A DNA stretch of 64,000 bases. It comes from JAYVYM01 sp046593925. Lineage in GTDB: Bacteria; Actinomycetota; Actinomycetes; Mycobacteriales; SCTD01. The translations under genes and the position numbers were made by a program. Location of the stretch: contig JBKJQN010000097.1 in the NCBI GenBank assembly GCA_046593925.1, forward strand, positions 62,001-126,000, given 5' to 3'. The notes beneath the pieces are model-generated. The model did not search any database. It saw only the letters and a program-made list of their open reading frames with translations, and was not told the DNA's origin. Positions 24,659 to 32,663 of this stretch are shown one piece after another; the first letter of the stretch is position 1, and each line of letters starts with the position of its first letter.

Positions 24659-25129
24659 GTGCCCCGCCGCCTGCTCCCCGTGCTGGTCGTTGTCCTGGCC
24701 CTGGTGACCATCCCGCCGCTGCTCGTGCAGACCGCCAGCCTGCGCGCCGGCAGCACCGTGCTGCTGCCCGGCTCGGCGGTCGCCGACGGCTATCTGGTGC
24801 CCGGCATCCCGACCGAGCTGTCGTACGCGGTCGACGTACGCAACAGCGGCGCCGCCCCCCTGACCGTGGTGGGCCTCGCCGGGACGCAGGAGGGGCCCTA
24901 CAGCGCCAGGCCCGGGCGCGGCGGCCCCGGCGGCGGGCTGCCGGAGGAGGCCGGTTTCGCGCCGTTCCAGCTGTGGCCCGGCCAGGCCCGGCTGGTCGTG
25001 GTGCACCTGACGCTGACCGGCCCACCCGCTCCGGTGAGCGTCGCCGGAGTCAGCCTCGCCGCGCGGGTGCTCGGCGTCGACCGGTCGATCGAGGTCGACC
25101 TGCCGGCCCGGCTGCGCACCGGGGGGTGA
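24659..25129 (+). CDS. Hypothetical exported or membrane-anchored protein
   Basis: 156 residues from GTG 24659-24661 (VPRRLLPVLVVVLALVTIPP). Residues 4-24 form one hydrophobic signal peptide or anchor after two arginines. The rest is predicted soluble, with beta-rich stretches (TELSYAVDVRNSGAAPLTVVG and LVVVHLTLTGPPAPVSVAGV in part) like a small immunoglobulin-type fold outside the membrane. No cysteines, so not a lipoprotein. No family was recognised. It is transcribed alone, convergent with glnD. Confidence 0.65.
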   Translation: MPRRLLPVLVVVLALVTIPPLLVQTASLRAGSTVLLPGSAVADGYLVPGIPTELSYAVDVRNSGAAPLTVVGLAGTQEGPYSARPGRGGPGGGLPEEAGFAPFQLWPGQARLVVVHLTLTGPPAPVSVAGVSLAARVLGVDRSIEVDLPARLRTGG

Positions 25130-25168
25130 ACGGGCCCGGTGAAGCCAGGACGGCCAGCCGGCCGGCGC

Positions 25169-27517
25169 TCAGCCCGCGAGGGCTGCCAGCACCCGCTGCC
25201 CGACCAGCTCGCGTAGAGCCGGATCGGTGAGCTTGCAGCCGTCTGGCCCGACCACGTAGAAGGCGTCGACCACGTCAGCGCCCAGGCTCGAGATATGCGC
25301 TGTGCGTACGTCGAGCCCGCACCCGCCGAGCGCGGAGGCGATCCGGTGCAGCACGCCCAGGCCGTCCGCGGCCCGCACCTCGACCACCGTCGCGGTGTCC
25401 GAAGCGTCGTCGAGAAGCCGCACGGTGGCGGGCGCCGGCGGGGGCCGGTCCCTGGCGTATGCCTGCTCGCGGGAGCGCAGCACCTCCGGGACGGCCAGCT
25501 CACCGTCGAGGGCCCGTCGCAGCTCGTCGCGCACCACCCGCCAGTCGGGCAGCGTGCCGAACCGGGGCGCGACCCGGAGCACCACGACGCCGGTGCTGCC
25601 TCGGGCGAAGGCAGACGCCGAACGCACGTCGAGGCGGTGCAGCGCCAGCACGCCGGTGGCCAGCGCGAGCAGGCCGGGCCGGTCCCGGGCGACCACGGTG
25701 ACCTCGTCCGCCCGGGCATCGAGGGCGAGGTCGCCCTGCGTTCCAACCTGCCCGTCTGGGGCGACGAGTGCCTCCTGCCAGGGGGCGAGCGGGGCCGGGG
25801 GTGCTGCCGGCGCACCGGCCAGCAACTCGCCGGTGCGCCGTACCAGCTCGCTGACCAGACCGGCCTTCCAGCTGCTCCACGCGGCCGGTCCGGTGGCGGC
25901 GGCATCGGCCTCGGTCAGCGCGTGCAGCAGCTCGAGCACCTCGCGGCTGCCGACGGCGTGGGCCACCGCGGCCGCGGTCGCGGGGTCGGCGAGGTCGCGT
26001 CGGGTCGCGACGTCGGGTAGCAACAGGTGGTGGCGGACCATCGCGACGAGAACGGCCGCATCGGCGGCGGACAGCCCGAGCCGCGGGCCGATACCGGCCA
26101 CCAGCTCCACTCCGACATCGGTGTGGTCGCCGGGCAGTCCCTTGCCGATGTCGTGCAGCAGGGCGCCGAGCAGCAGCAGGTCGGGCCGGGCGACCCGCCG
26201 GGTGAGCGCCGCCGCGGCCGCCGCCGCCTCGACCAGGTGCCGGTCGACGGTGAAGCGGTGCACGGCGTTGCGCTGCGGGCGGCTGCGGACGTGCTCCCAC
26301 TCCGGCAGCAGCGCGACGAGCAGCCCGGCCTGGTCGAGCGCCTCGAACACGGGCACGGCCGGCGGCCCGGTCGCCAGCAGCGCGACGAGCGCGTCGAGCG
26401 CCGGGCCCGGCCAGGGCGACGGCATCGCCGGGCAGGTCGTGAGCACCTCCAGCGTGGCCGGCGCGATCGGCAGCCCGGCACGGGCCGCGGCGGCCGCAAC
26501 GCGCAGCGGCAGGGCAGGGTCGGCGTGCGGTCGGGCGCCCTTGGCGAGCACGACCTCGCCGTCCTGCTCTACGACGTCGTCGGCGAGCGGCCGGCGCGCG
26601 GCGGCCTGGCGGCGACCCAGCAGCCGGCGCCGCGAGCGGGCCGGCCGGGCCCGCCGCCAGGTGCTGTCGGAGGCGTACGCGATCGTGCGCGCCGCACCCG
26701 ACACGGCGGCCATCAGCGCGTCCGCCCCGTCGAGGCCGAGCGCGCCGGCGACGGCGTCCTGCTCCTGCAGCAGCAACCGGTCCGCCGCCCGCCGGCCGGC
26801 CCGCGAGGTCAGCCGGTGCAGCTCACCGCGGACGTCCAGGAGCAGGCCGTGCGCCGCAAGCACCGCAGCGGACGGGACATCGGCGACCTGCGCTACCGCG
26901 AGGGCCTGCAGGGCGTGCACGTCGCGCAGCCCGCCGCGGGCCTGCTTGAGGTCGGGTTCGAGCAGGAAGGCCACCTCCCCCCACGTACGGGCCCGCTCGA
27001 GCCCGGCGTCGTGCAGCTCGGGCAGCCGGGAGCCGGCTCCGCGACGCCAGGCGGACCGGGTCGCCGCGACCAGCTCGGCGGTGAGCGCCGCGTCGCCCGC
27101 GATGTGCCGGGCGTCGACGAGGCCGAGCGCCGCCTTCAGGTCGCTGCTGGCGACGGCCACCGCCTCCGGGACGGTGCGGACCGCGTGGTCCAGGCCGACG
27201 CCGCTGTCCCACAGCGGGTACCACAGCGCGTCCGCAACTGCGGCGACGTCGGCGCGACCCGCGTGGACCAGCAGAAGGTCGAGGTCACTGCCGGCGGCCA
27301 CCTCGCGCCGGCCGAGCCCGCCGACGGCCACCAGGGCGATCCCGGGGCCGGGCTCGCCAAGCAGCCCCGCGAGCTCGGTGTCGTACGCCTGCACGAACGC
27401 CGCGCGCAGGGCCGCCCCCACCAGGTCGGGACACGCGAGCAGCTCGGCCCGCCGCTCGCGCAGACTGCTCGCGCGCCGGTCCGCCACGCCGCCGACCGTC
27501 CGGCACGACTGTTCCAC
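25169..27517 (-). CDS. glnD: [Protein-PII] uridylyl/adenylyl-transferase GlnD
   Basis: About 782 residues. GlnD modifies PII proteins according to nitrogen status. The nucleotidyltransferase domain shows VGGLGRREVAAGSDLDLLLV; the HD domain has LLHDIGKGLPGDHTDVG; two ACT domains occupy the end (VTVVARDRPGLLALATGV and VVEVRAADGLGVLHRIASAL). I place the start at GTG 27515-27517 because GGAG precedes it and it lies downstream of a 30-bp palindrome; an open frame extends to a GTG at 27592 that overlaps the preceding PII gene but would read through the palindrome. Two PII genes lie directly upstream, its expected substrates. Confidence 0.93.
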   Translation of the reverse strand: MEQSCRTVGGVADRRASSLRERRAELLACPDLVGAALRAAFVQAYDTELAGLLGEPGPGIALVAVGGLGRREVAAGSDLDLLLVHAGRADVAAVADALWYPLWDSGVGLDHAVRTVPEAVAVASSDLKAALGLVDARHIAGDAALTAELVAATRSAWRRGAGSRLPELHDAGLERARTWGEVAFLLEPDLKQARGGLRDVHALQALAVAQVADVPSAAVLAAHGLLLDVRGELHRLTSRAGRRAADRLLLQEQDAVAGALGLDGADALMAAVSGAARTIAYASDSTWRRARPARSRRRLLGRRQAAARRPLADDVVEQDGEVVLAKGARPHADPALPLRVAAAAARAGLPIAPATLEVLTTCPAMPSPWPGPALDALVALLATGPPAVPVFEALDQAGLLVALLPEWEHVRSRPQRNAVHRFTVDRHLVEAAAAAAALTRRVARPDLLLLGALLHDIGKGLPGDHTDVGVELVAGIGPRLGLSAADAAVLVAMVRHHLLLPDVATRRDLADPATAAAVAHAVGSREVLELLHALTEADAAATGPAAWSSWKAGLVSELVRRTGELLAGAPAAPPAPLAPWQEALVAPDGQVGTQGDLALDARADEVTVVARDRPGLLALATGVLALHRLDVRSASAFARGSTGVVVLRVAPRFGTLPDWRVVRDELRRALDGELAVPEVLRSREQAYARDRPPPAPATVRLLDDASDTATVVEVRAADGLGVLHRIASALGGCGLDVRTAHISSLGADVVDAFYVVGPDGCKLTDPALRELVGQRVLAALAG

Positions 27518-27548
27518 GACCGTCTCCGCAGTGTTTCGCAGACGTGAA

Positions 27549-27578
27549 CGGCGGGTCGGGCAGCTGCCCGACCCGCCG
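27549..27578 (-). terminator. Perfect 30-bp palindrome between the PII gene and glnD
   Basis: An uninterrupted 15-bp inverted repeat with no spacer (half-site CGGCGGGTCGGGCAG, centre between 27563 and 27564). In RNA it would form a very stable GC hairpin just after the second PII gene and before the chosen glnD start. There is no U tract, as is common for actinobacterial terminators. It could end or attenuate transcription so that glnD is made at lower level than PII, or protect the amt-PII mRNA 3' end. Confidence 0.6.
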
Positions 27579-27588
27579 ACCTGACCGC

Positions 27589-27927
27589 TCACAGCGCCTC
27601 GGCGCCGCGCTCCCCCGTCCGGACCCGGACGACCTCGTCGACCGGCGTGGTCCAGACCTTGCCGTCACCGATCGAGCCGGTGCTCGCGGCCTGCACGACC
27701 ACGTCGACCACCCGCCCGGCGTCGGCGTCGTCCACGAGCACCTCGATGCGCACCTTCGGCACGAACGCCACGGTGTACTCCGCGCCCCGGTACACCTCGG
27801 TGTGGCCGCGTTGGCGACCGAAGCCCTGCACCTCGCTGACGGTCATCCCCTGCACGCCGGCCACCTCCAGTGCGGTCTTGACGTCGTCGAGCTTGAACGG
27901 CTTGACGATGGCCGTGACGAGCCTCAC
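27589..27927 (-). CDS. glnK: Nitrogen regulatory protein PII (second tandem copy)
   Basis: A 112-residue PII trimer-type signal protein that senses ATP/ADP and 2-oxoglutarate and controls Amt, glutamine synthetase regulation and other targets. Tyr51 in the T-loop (GHTEVYRGAEY), the site modified by GlnD, is present, as is TGSIGDGKVW near the C-terminus. The GTG start overlaps the stop of the first PII gene (GTGA). It differs from that neighbour at about 19 of 112 positions, clustered at 52-55 (TVAF) and in the helix near residues 71-82. glnK is used here only as the amt-linked name; glnB is equally possible. Confidence 0.95.
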   Translation of the reverse strand: MRLVTAIVKPFKLDDVKTALEVAGVQGMTVSEVQGFGRQRGHTEVYRGAEYTVAFVPKVRIEVLVDDADAGRVVDVVVQAASTGSIGDGKVWTTPVDEVVRVRTGERGAEAL

Positions 27928-28262
27928 AGGGCCTCGACGCCTCTCTCGCCGGTCCGTACCCGTACGACGTCGTCGACCGGCGTCGACCACACCTTGCCGT
28001 CGCCGATGCTGCCGGTCTGCGCCGACTTGGCGATGACCTCCAGCACGTCGGTGGCGTCGGCGTCGTCGACGAGCACCTCGACGCGCACCTTCGGGACGTA
28101 GGAGATGGCGTACTCGGCGCCGCGGTAGACCTCGGTGTGCCCGCGCTGGCGGCCGAAGCCCTGGACCTCGCTGACGGTCATCCCCTGGACCCCGAAGACC
28201 TCCAGGGCGGTCTTGACGTCGTCGAGCTTGAAGGGCTTGACGATGCCCGTGACGAGCCTCAC
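27924..28262 (-). CDS. glnK: Nitrogen regulatory protein PII (first copy, amt-linked)
   Basis: A 112-residue PII protein starting VRLVTGIVKPFKLDDVKTAL. It keeps Tyr51 in GHTEVYRGAEY and TGSIGDGKVW. The GTG start shares GTGA with the amt stop, the universal amt-glnK pairing in which GlnK plugs the ammonium channel under nitrogen excess. Residues 52-55 are AISY rather than TVAF in the downstream copy. Two PII genes in direct tandem after one amt are unusual for actinobacteria, which normally have one. Confidence 0.96.
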   Translation of the reverse strand: MRLVTGIVKPFKLDDVKTALEVFGVQGMTVSEVQGFGRQRGHTEVYRGAEYAISYVPKVRVEVLVDDADATDVLEVIAKSAQTGSIGDGKVWSTPVDDVVRVRTGERGVEAL

Positions 28263-29677
28263 GAGGACACCCGGGCGCTGCTGGCCAGGTCCGGCCGTGA
28301 CGGCACGCCGCCGCCGCCCGAGCCGCTGCCGGCCAGCGCGCTGCCGAACTCGTACGCGGTCTCGGCGTGGACGGTCTGGTCGACGCCCGTGACCTCCTCC
28401 TCCTCGGTGACCCGCAGGCCGATCGTGACCTTCAGGACGTACGCGATGATCAGGGTGAGCACGAAGGAGTACGTGAGCACCGAGCCTGCGGCGATGGCCT
28501 GCTTGCCGAGCAGCGACAGGCCGCCGCCGTACAGCAGCCCCCGCAGGTCCACGTTGCCGGTGGAGGCGTCGCTGGCGACCAGGCCGATCATCAGCGTGCC
28601 GGCCAGCCCGCCGACGAGGTGCACGCCGACGACGTCGAGCGCGTCGTCGTAGCCCCCGCGCTGCTTGAAGGTCACCGCCAGGCAGCACAGGCCGCCGGCG
28701 ACCAGGCCGACGGCGATGGCGCCGATCGGGGTGACCGCGCCGCACGCCGGGGTGATGGCGACCAGGCCGGCGACGGCGCCGGAGGCGGCGCCCAGCGTCG
28801 TGGCGTGACCGTCGCGGAGCCGCTCGGTGCCGATCCAGGCGATCAGCCCGGCGGCCGTGGCGACCTGGGTGTTGACGAAGGCGAGGCCGGCGGTGCCGTT
28901 GGCGAGCAGCGCGGAGCCGGCGTTGAAGCCGAACCAGCCAAACCACAGGATGCCGGTCCCGATCATCACCAGGGGCAGGTTGTGCGGCCGCATCGGGTCG
29001 CGGCCGAAGCCCTTGCGCTTGCCGAGCACGATCACCAGGGCCAGCGCGGCGGCGCCGGCGTTGATGTGCACCGCCGTGCCTCCGGCGAAGTCAAGGGCGC
29101 CGAGTTTGCTGACGATCCAGCCGCCGGTGCCCGCGGTGTAGGACGCCGCTGCGCCGGCGCCACCGGTCTGACCGTCCTGCAGCGGGGTGCCGAAGGCGAA
29201 GACCCAGTGCGCCACCGGGAAGTACACGATGGAGATCCACAGGATGGAGAAGGCGATCCAGGCACCGAACTTCATCCGGTCCGCGATCGCGCCGCTGATC
29301 AACGCCAGTGTGATGATGGCGAACATCATCTGAAAGGCGACGAAGACGTAGTCGTACAGGCCGTTGGTCAGGCTGGCCGTCGTGGTGGCCTTCAGGCCCA
29401 GGTTGTCCAGGTTGCCGATCAGGCCGCTCTTGGCGTCGACCCCGAAGGCGAGGGTGTAGCCGTACAGCACCCAGATGATGCTGACGATGCCGATGGCGCT
29501 GAAGCTCATCATCAACATGTTCAGGACGCTCTTGCTGCGGGTCATACCGCCGTAGAAGAAGGCCAGCCCAGGTGTCATGAACAACACCAGGGCGGCACTG
29601 GCCAGGACCCACGCGGTGGTGCCGGACGCACCGGCCGCATCGATAGCCTTCTGGACGTTCGGATCGATCGGTGGCAT
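28259..29677 (-). CDS. amt: Ammonium transporter Amt
   Basis: A 472-residue multi-pass channel protein of the Amt/MEP/Rh family. Typical motifs are FYGGMTRSKSVLN in the first membrane segment, DFAGGTAVHINAGAAALALV in the pore region, and HLVGGLAGTLMIG with the twin pore histidines' context. Hydrophobic spans cover most of the protein; the C-terminal ~40 residues form the regulatory tail (VTEEEEVTGVDQTVHAETAYEF in part). ATG start with GAGGAG 5 nt upstream. It heads the amt-PII-PII-glnD operon, and the upstream region carries GlnR-like boxes. Confidence 0.97.
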   Translation of the reverse strand: MPPIDPNVQKAIDAAGASGTTAWVLASAALVLFMTPGLAFFYGGMTRSKSVLNMLMMSFSAIGIVSIIWVLYGYTLAFGVDAKSGLIGNLDNLGLKATTTASLTNGLYDYVFVAFQMMFAIITLALISGAIADRMKFGAWIAFSILWISIVYFPVAHWVFAFGTPLQDGQTGGAGAAASYTAGTGGWIVSKLGALDFAGGTAVHINAGAAALALVIVLGKRKGFGRDPMRPHNLPLVMIGTGILWFGWFGFNAGSALLANGTAGLAFVNTQVATAAGLIAWIGTERLRDGHATTLGAASGAVAGLVAITPACGAVTPIGAIAVGLVAGGLCCLAVTFKQRGGYDDALDVVGVHLVGGLAGTLMIGLVASDASTGNVDLRGLLYGGGLSLLGKQAIAAGSVLTYSFVLTLIIAYVLKVTIGLRVTEEEEVTGVDQTVHAETAYEFGSALAGSGSGGGGVPSRPDLASSARVSS

Positions 29678-29720
29678 GCCGCTCCTCGGTTCGGGGACTC
29701 ACGAGGAGCGTGTCGGCGAA

Positions 29721-29791
29721 GTGTTTCGCCCGCGGTGCAGTCCGTGTTTCGCGGGCGTGACGGTCCGTGGGACGTGTTTCGACGCCGTGAA
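29721..29791 (-). promoter_or_regulatory. Three GlnR-like boxes upstream of amt
   Basis: GTGTTTCG occurs three times (29721, 29744, 29774). Read on the minus strand each gives an AC-containing half-site, six bases, then GAAAC. The middle one, GTCAC-n6-GAAAC (29746-29761), matches the published actinobacterial GlnR half-box pattern GTnAC-n6-GAAAC. The outer two are partial (TTCAC-n6-GAAAC, and a site with a weaker left half). This is the expected place for GlnR activation of an amt-PII-glnD operon under nitrogen limitation. The sites also lie 39 nt or more upstream of the divergent methyltransferase gene, which could respond too. Confidence 0.65.
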
Positions 29792-29829
29792 CGGTCGCCG
29801 CATCCCCTACCGGGTGGAGACTGTCGGTC

Positions 29830-30402
29830 ATGACCCGGTGGCTGCAGGAGACGGGCGGTACCCGCGGGCCCGACTATGACGAGGCCTTTCGGGCGCTCGC
29901 GGCGACCGGCGGCGATGTGCACGGCGAGGCGGCGTACGTCGACGCATTGCTCGGGCAGCCCGGGCGGGTCCTCGACGCCGGTTGCGGTACGGGCCGGGTG
30001 GCGGTCGAGCTGGTTCGGCGCGGCCACGACGTCATCGGGGTCGACAGCGACAGCTCGATGCTCGACGTCGCCCGAGGCCAGGCCGGGCCGCGCTGGGTCC
30101 AGGGCGACCTGGCGTCGCTGGACCTGGCGTCGCGCTTCGACCTCGTGGTCGCCGCGGGCAACGTCCTGGTGTTCCTCGAGCCCGGCACCGAGCAGCAGGT
30201 CGTCGAACGGTTGGCGGCGCACCTGCGGCCCGGCGGGCTGCTGGTGAGCGGCTGGCGTACCGATCGGCTGGAGGTCACCACGTACGACGGCTGGCTGCGC
30301 GATGCCGGGCTCCTCCCGGTCGTCCGGCACGCCACCTGGGACGGTGCGCCGTGGGTGCCCGGCAGCGAATGGTGCGTCGCGGTGGACCGCGCGGGCCCCT
30401 GA
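29830..30402 (+). CDS. Class I SAM-dependent methyltransferase
   Basis: A 190-residue methyltransferase with motif I VLDAGCGTGRVAVEL (about residues 47-61), acidic motif II GVDSDSSMLDVAR and a motif IV-like FDLVVAAGNVLVFL, the SAM-binding core of a Rossmann-fold enzyme. The C-terminal part is short, so the acceptor is unknown. ATG start. It diverges from amt across a 152-nt region containing GlnR-like sites. A 20-bp block covering its last codons is repeated just after the stop. Confidence 0.88.
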   Translation: MTRWLQETGGTRGPDYDEAFRALAATGGDVHGEAAYVDALLGQPGRVLDAGCGTGRVAVELVRRGHDVIGVDSDSSMLDVARGQAGPRWVQGDLASLDLASRFDLVVAAGNVLVFLEPGTEQQVVERLAAHLRPGGLLVSGWRTDRLEVTTYDGWLRDAGLLPVVRHATWDGAPWVPGSEWCVAVDRAGP

Positions 30403-30426
30403 CACCGGTGGACCGCGCAGGCCCCT
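30381..30426. repeat. 20-bp direct repeat at the 3' end of the methyltransferase gene
   Basis: GGTGGACCGCGCGGGCCCCT (30381-30400) is repeated with one mismatch at 30407-30426, a 26-bp period. The first copy encodes the end of the methyltransferase (VDRAGP) and its stop follows at once. This looks like a recent local duplication. Confidence 0.85.
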
Positions 30427-30499
30427 CCCCTTCGCGACGTCACTTCCCCTGCGTCAGGTCACCGAGAAGGCCCCTAAAAGTGCACTCCCGAAGGGGAGG
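30424..30499. terminator. Long-range 11-bp inverted repeat between convergent genes
   Basis: CCTCCCCTTCG (30424-30434) is exactly complementary to CGAAGGGGAGG (30489-30499), with a 54-nt loop. It sits between the convergent methyltransferase and ftsY genes, so a bidirectional terminator or a structured 3' RNA is possible. The long loop makes a simple intrinsic terminator doubtful. Confidence 0.4.
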
Positions 30500-30623
30500 C
30501 GCCGGCCAGTGATGTCACCGTGGGCCGCAGCCCGGTGATCCAGGGTGGCCGGATGTCGCTGGGGCAGCGCGGCACTTGCCTGGGTCGCCGGCCGGTCGGC
30601 CGAGCCGGCCCAGGTGCCGGTGG

Positions 30624-31808
30624 CTAGAGGGCGACCTCGTCGCCGAGCAGCGCGTCGGCGAAGGCCTCCGGCTCGAACGGCGCCAGGTCGTCGGGCCCCT
30701 CCCCCAGGCCGATCAATTTGACGGGGATGCCGAGCTCGCGCTGCACCGCGACGACGATGCCGCCCTTGGCGGTGCCGTCCAGCTTGGTGAGCACGATCCC
30801 GGTGACGTCGACGGCCTCGGTGAACACCCGGGCCTGCACGACGCCGTTCTGGCCGGTGGTCGCGTCGAGCACCAGCAGGGTCTCGTCGACGGGGCCGTGC
30901 TTCTCCACGACCCGCTTGACCTTGCCGAGCTCGTCCATGAGGCCGGTCTTGGTGTGCAGCCGCCCCGCGGTGTCGATCAGTACGGCATCCACCCGCGCCT
31001 CGATCCCGCGCTTGACCGCGTCGAAGGCCACGCTCGCGGGGTCGCCGCCCTCGGGCCCGCGGACGGTCTCGGCGCCGACCCGGTCCCCCCAGGTCTGCAG
31101 CTGGTCGGCAGCCGCCGCGCGGAACGTGTCGGCCGCCCCGAGCACGACGCTGCGCCCGTCAGCGACCAGCACCCGGGCAAGCTTGCCGCAGGTGGTGGTC
31201 TTGCCGGTGCCGTTGACGCCGACGACGAGCACGACGGCGGGCCGGCCGTCCTCGTGCGGTGCGGTACGCAGCGTCCGGTCGCCGTCGCCGATCGCGCGAA
31301 CGAGCTCCTCGCGCAGCAGCGGACGCATCTCACCGGTCGTACGTACGCCGTCCACGCGCACCCGGGTGCGCAGCCGGCCCACCAGCTCGGTGGTGGCCGC
31401 GACGCCCATGTCGGCGGTGAGCAGGGTGTCCTCGACCTCCTCCCAGGTGTCCTCGTCGAGGACGTCCCGGGTGAGCAGCGCGAACAGCCCGCGCCCGAGG
31501 GTGTTCTGCGACCGCGACAGGCGCGTCCGCAGCCGCGCCAGGCGGCCCGCGGTCGGCTCCGGCACGTCGTAGCGGGGGATGACCGGGTCCACCGAGACGG
31601 TGTCGGGCGGCAACGCAACGGTGTCGATCGTGCGCGTGGCGGTGTCCCGGGGCACCTCGGCGTCGTCGCCCGTGCCGGGCCGGTAGTCCACCCCCGGCCT
31701 CGGGCGGGGCTGCGGGGCGCCCCGGCGGCCCTTCGCGGACATCAGGCCGACGACCGCGACCAGGCTGACGAGGAGGATGCCGGCGAGCAGCAGGAGGAGT
31801 TCGAGCAC
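30624..31808 (-). CDS. ftsY: Signal recognition particle receptor FtsY
   Basis: A 394-residue SRP receptor GTPase. Residues 1-23 form an N-terminal membrane anchor (LELLLLLAGILLVSLVAVVGL in part), common in actinobacterial FtsY. A low-complexity linker leads to the N domain (about 88-185). The G domain has VVGVNGTGKTTTCGKLA (G1), DTFRAAAADQL, DTAGRLHTK (G3) and TKLDGTAKGG (G4). It docks the Ffh-ribosome complex at the membrane. It lies downstream of smc on the same strand, separated by a plus-strand lipoprotein gene whose start is about 40 nt from the ftsY start. Confidence 0.96.
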   Translation of the reverse strand: MLELLLLLAGILLVSLVAVVGLMSAKGRRGAPQPRPRPGVDYRPGTGDDAEVPRDTATRTIDTVALPPDTVSVDPVIPRYDVPEPTAGRLARLRTRLSRSQNTLGRGLFALLTRDVLDEDTWEEVEDTLLTADMGVAATTELVGRLRTRVRVDGVRTTGEMRPLLREELVRAIGDGDRTLRTAPHEDGRPAVVLVVGVNGTGKTTTCGKLARVLVADGRSVVLGAADTFRAAAADQLQTWGDRVGAETVRGPEGGDPASVAFDAVKRGIEARVDAVLIDTAGRLHTKTGLMDELGKVKRVVEKHGPVDETLLVLDATTGQNGVVQARVFTEAVDVTGIVLTKLDGTAKGGIVVAVQRELGIPVKLIGLGEGPDDLAPFEPEAFADALLGDEVAL

Positions 31809-31848
31809 GCCACAGGTCTACCTCAGCCGCGCGTGTTGGACTGGCCAG

Positions 31849-32637
31849 GTGCGCCGCGTCGTCGTCTGCCTCGCCGCCGCCCTCGCGCTCGCTGCCTGCG
31901 GGCGGCAGACCCCCGCCGCCGCGCCCGGTCCGACGGTGACCCTCGAGCAGTCGAGGGACAACGAGAACCGTCACCTGCTGCAGGTCGTCGTCACGGCGGG
32001 TACGGCGCCGGTCATGGTGCGCGGGCTGCAGCTGCGCGGCGGCGGGTTCGTGCAGGTGCCGCCCACCCCGCGCGACGACGTCGTCGAGGCCGGCACCCGG
32101 ACGGCCTTCCCGATCCCGTACGGCGAAGCGCTGTGCGAGGGCCGCCCCGCCCCGGTCGTGATGCTCGTCGACACCCCCGCCGGGCGGCTCGAGGTGGAGG
32201 TCGCCGACGACACGCTGCTGCCGAGGTTGCGCGCCCGCGAGTGCGCTCTGGGCACGTTGCAGCGCACCGCCTCCTTCGCGCTGGAGGGACTGCAGCGGTC
32301 CGGGCAGCAGGTCACCGGCGCCCTGCTGGTGCGGCGTACCGCGGGCGCCTCGACGGTGACCGTGAGCTCGGCCGAAGGCTCGGTCATCTTCACGCTGCGC
32401 CCCGGAGCGCTGCCGGCGATCCTGACGTCCACGCAGGTGGTCATTCCCGTCACCCTGTCGGCAGCGCGCTGCGACGCGCATGCGCTGACCGAGAGCAAGC
32501 GCACCTACAGCTTCCCGGTGTACGCCTCGCTCGACGGCGGCAAGCCGCTGTACCTGCTCGTCACGCCAGACGAAGCCGGTATCGCCCTGCTCGGCGGCCT
32601 GCTACGTGAGCAGTGCGGCGCGCTGTCCGGTGGCTGA
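31849..32637 (+). CDS. Putative lipoprotein
   Basis: 262 residues from GTG 31849-31851 (VRRVVVCLAAALALAACGRQ). Two arginines, a hydrophobic core and the lipobox LAAC make a clear lipoprotein signal peptide with Cys17 as the acylation site. The mature part has scattered beta-rich segments and about four further cysteines but no recognised family. It occupies the gap between smc and ftsY on the opposite strand, a place where other actinobacteria also carry exported proteins of unknown role. Confidence 0.8.
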   Translation: MRRVVVCLAAALALAACGRQTPAAAPGPTVTLEQSRDNENRHLLQVVVTAGTAPVMVRGLQLRGGGFVQVPPTPRDDVVEAGTRTAFPIPYGEALCEGRPAPVVMLVDTPAGRLEVEVADDTLLPRLRARECALGTLQRTASFALEGLQRSGQQVTGALLVRRTAGASTVTVSSAEGSVIFTLRPGALPAILTSTQVVIPVTLSAARCDAHALTESKRTYSFPVYASLDGGKPLYLLVTPDEAGIALLGGLLREQCGALSGG

Positions 32638-32643
32638 CGGGCC

Positions 32644-32663
32644 GCTACGCCGGCTCGCGTAGC
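32644..32663. terminator. Hairpin between the lipoprotein gene and the smc 3' end
   Basis: GCTACGC (32644-32650) and GCGTAGC (32657-32663) form a perfect 7-bp stem with a 6-nt loop. It starts 7 nt after the lipoprotein stop and covers the last smc codons, so it could act as a terminator for the plus-strand gene. No T tract follows. Confidence 0.45.

Noticed and set aside
25302..27584. 760-residue open frame opposite glnD
   Set aside because: Antisense shadow with low-complexity Ser/Arg/Thr content; glnD has full domain support.
27518..27592. Longer glnD form starting at 27592
   Set aside because: It would overlap the PII gene and translate through the 30-bp palindrome; the GTG at 27517 with GGAG is a better start, though not proven.
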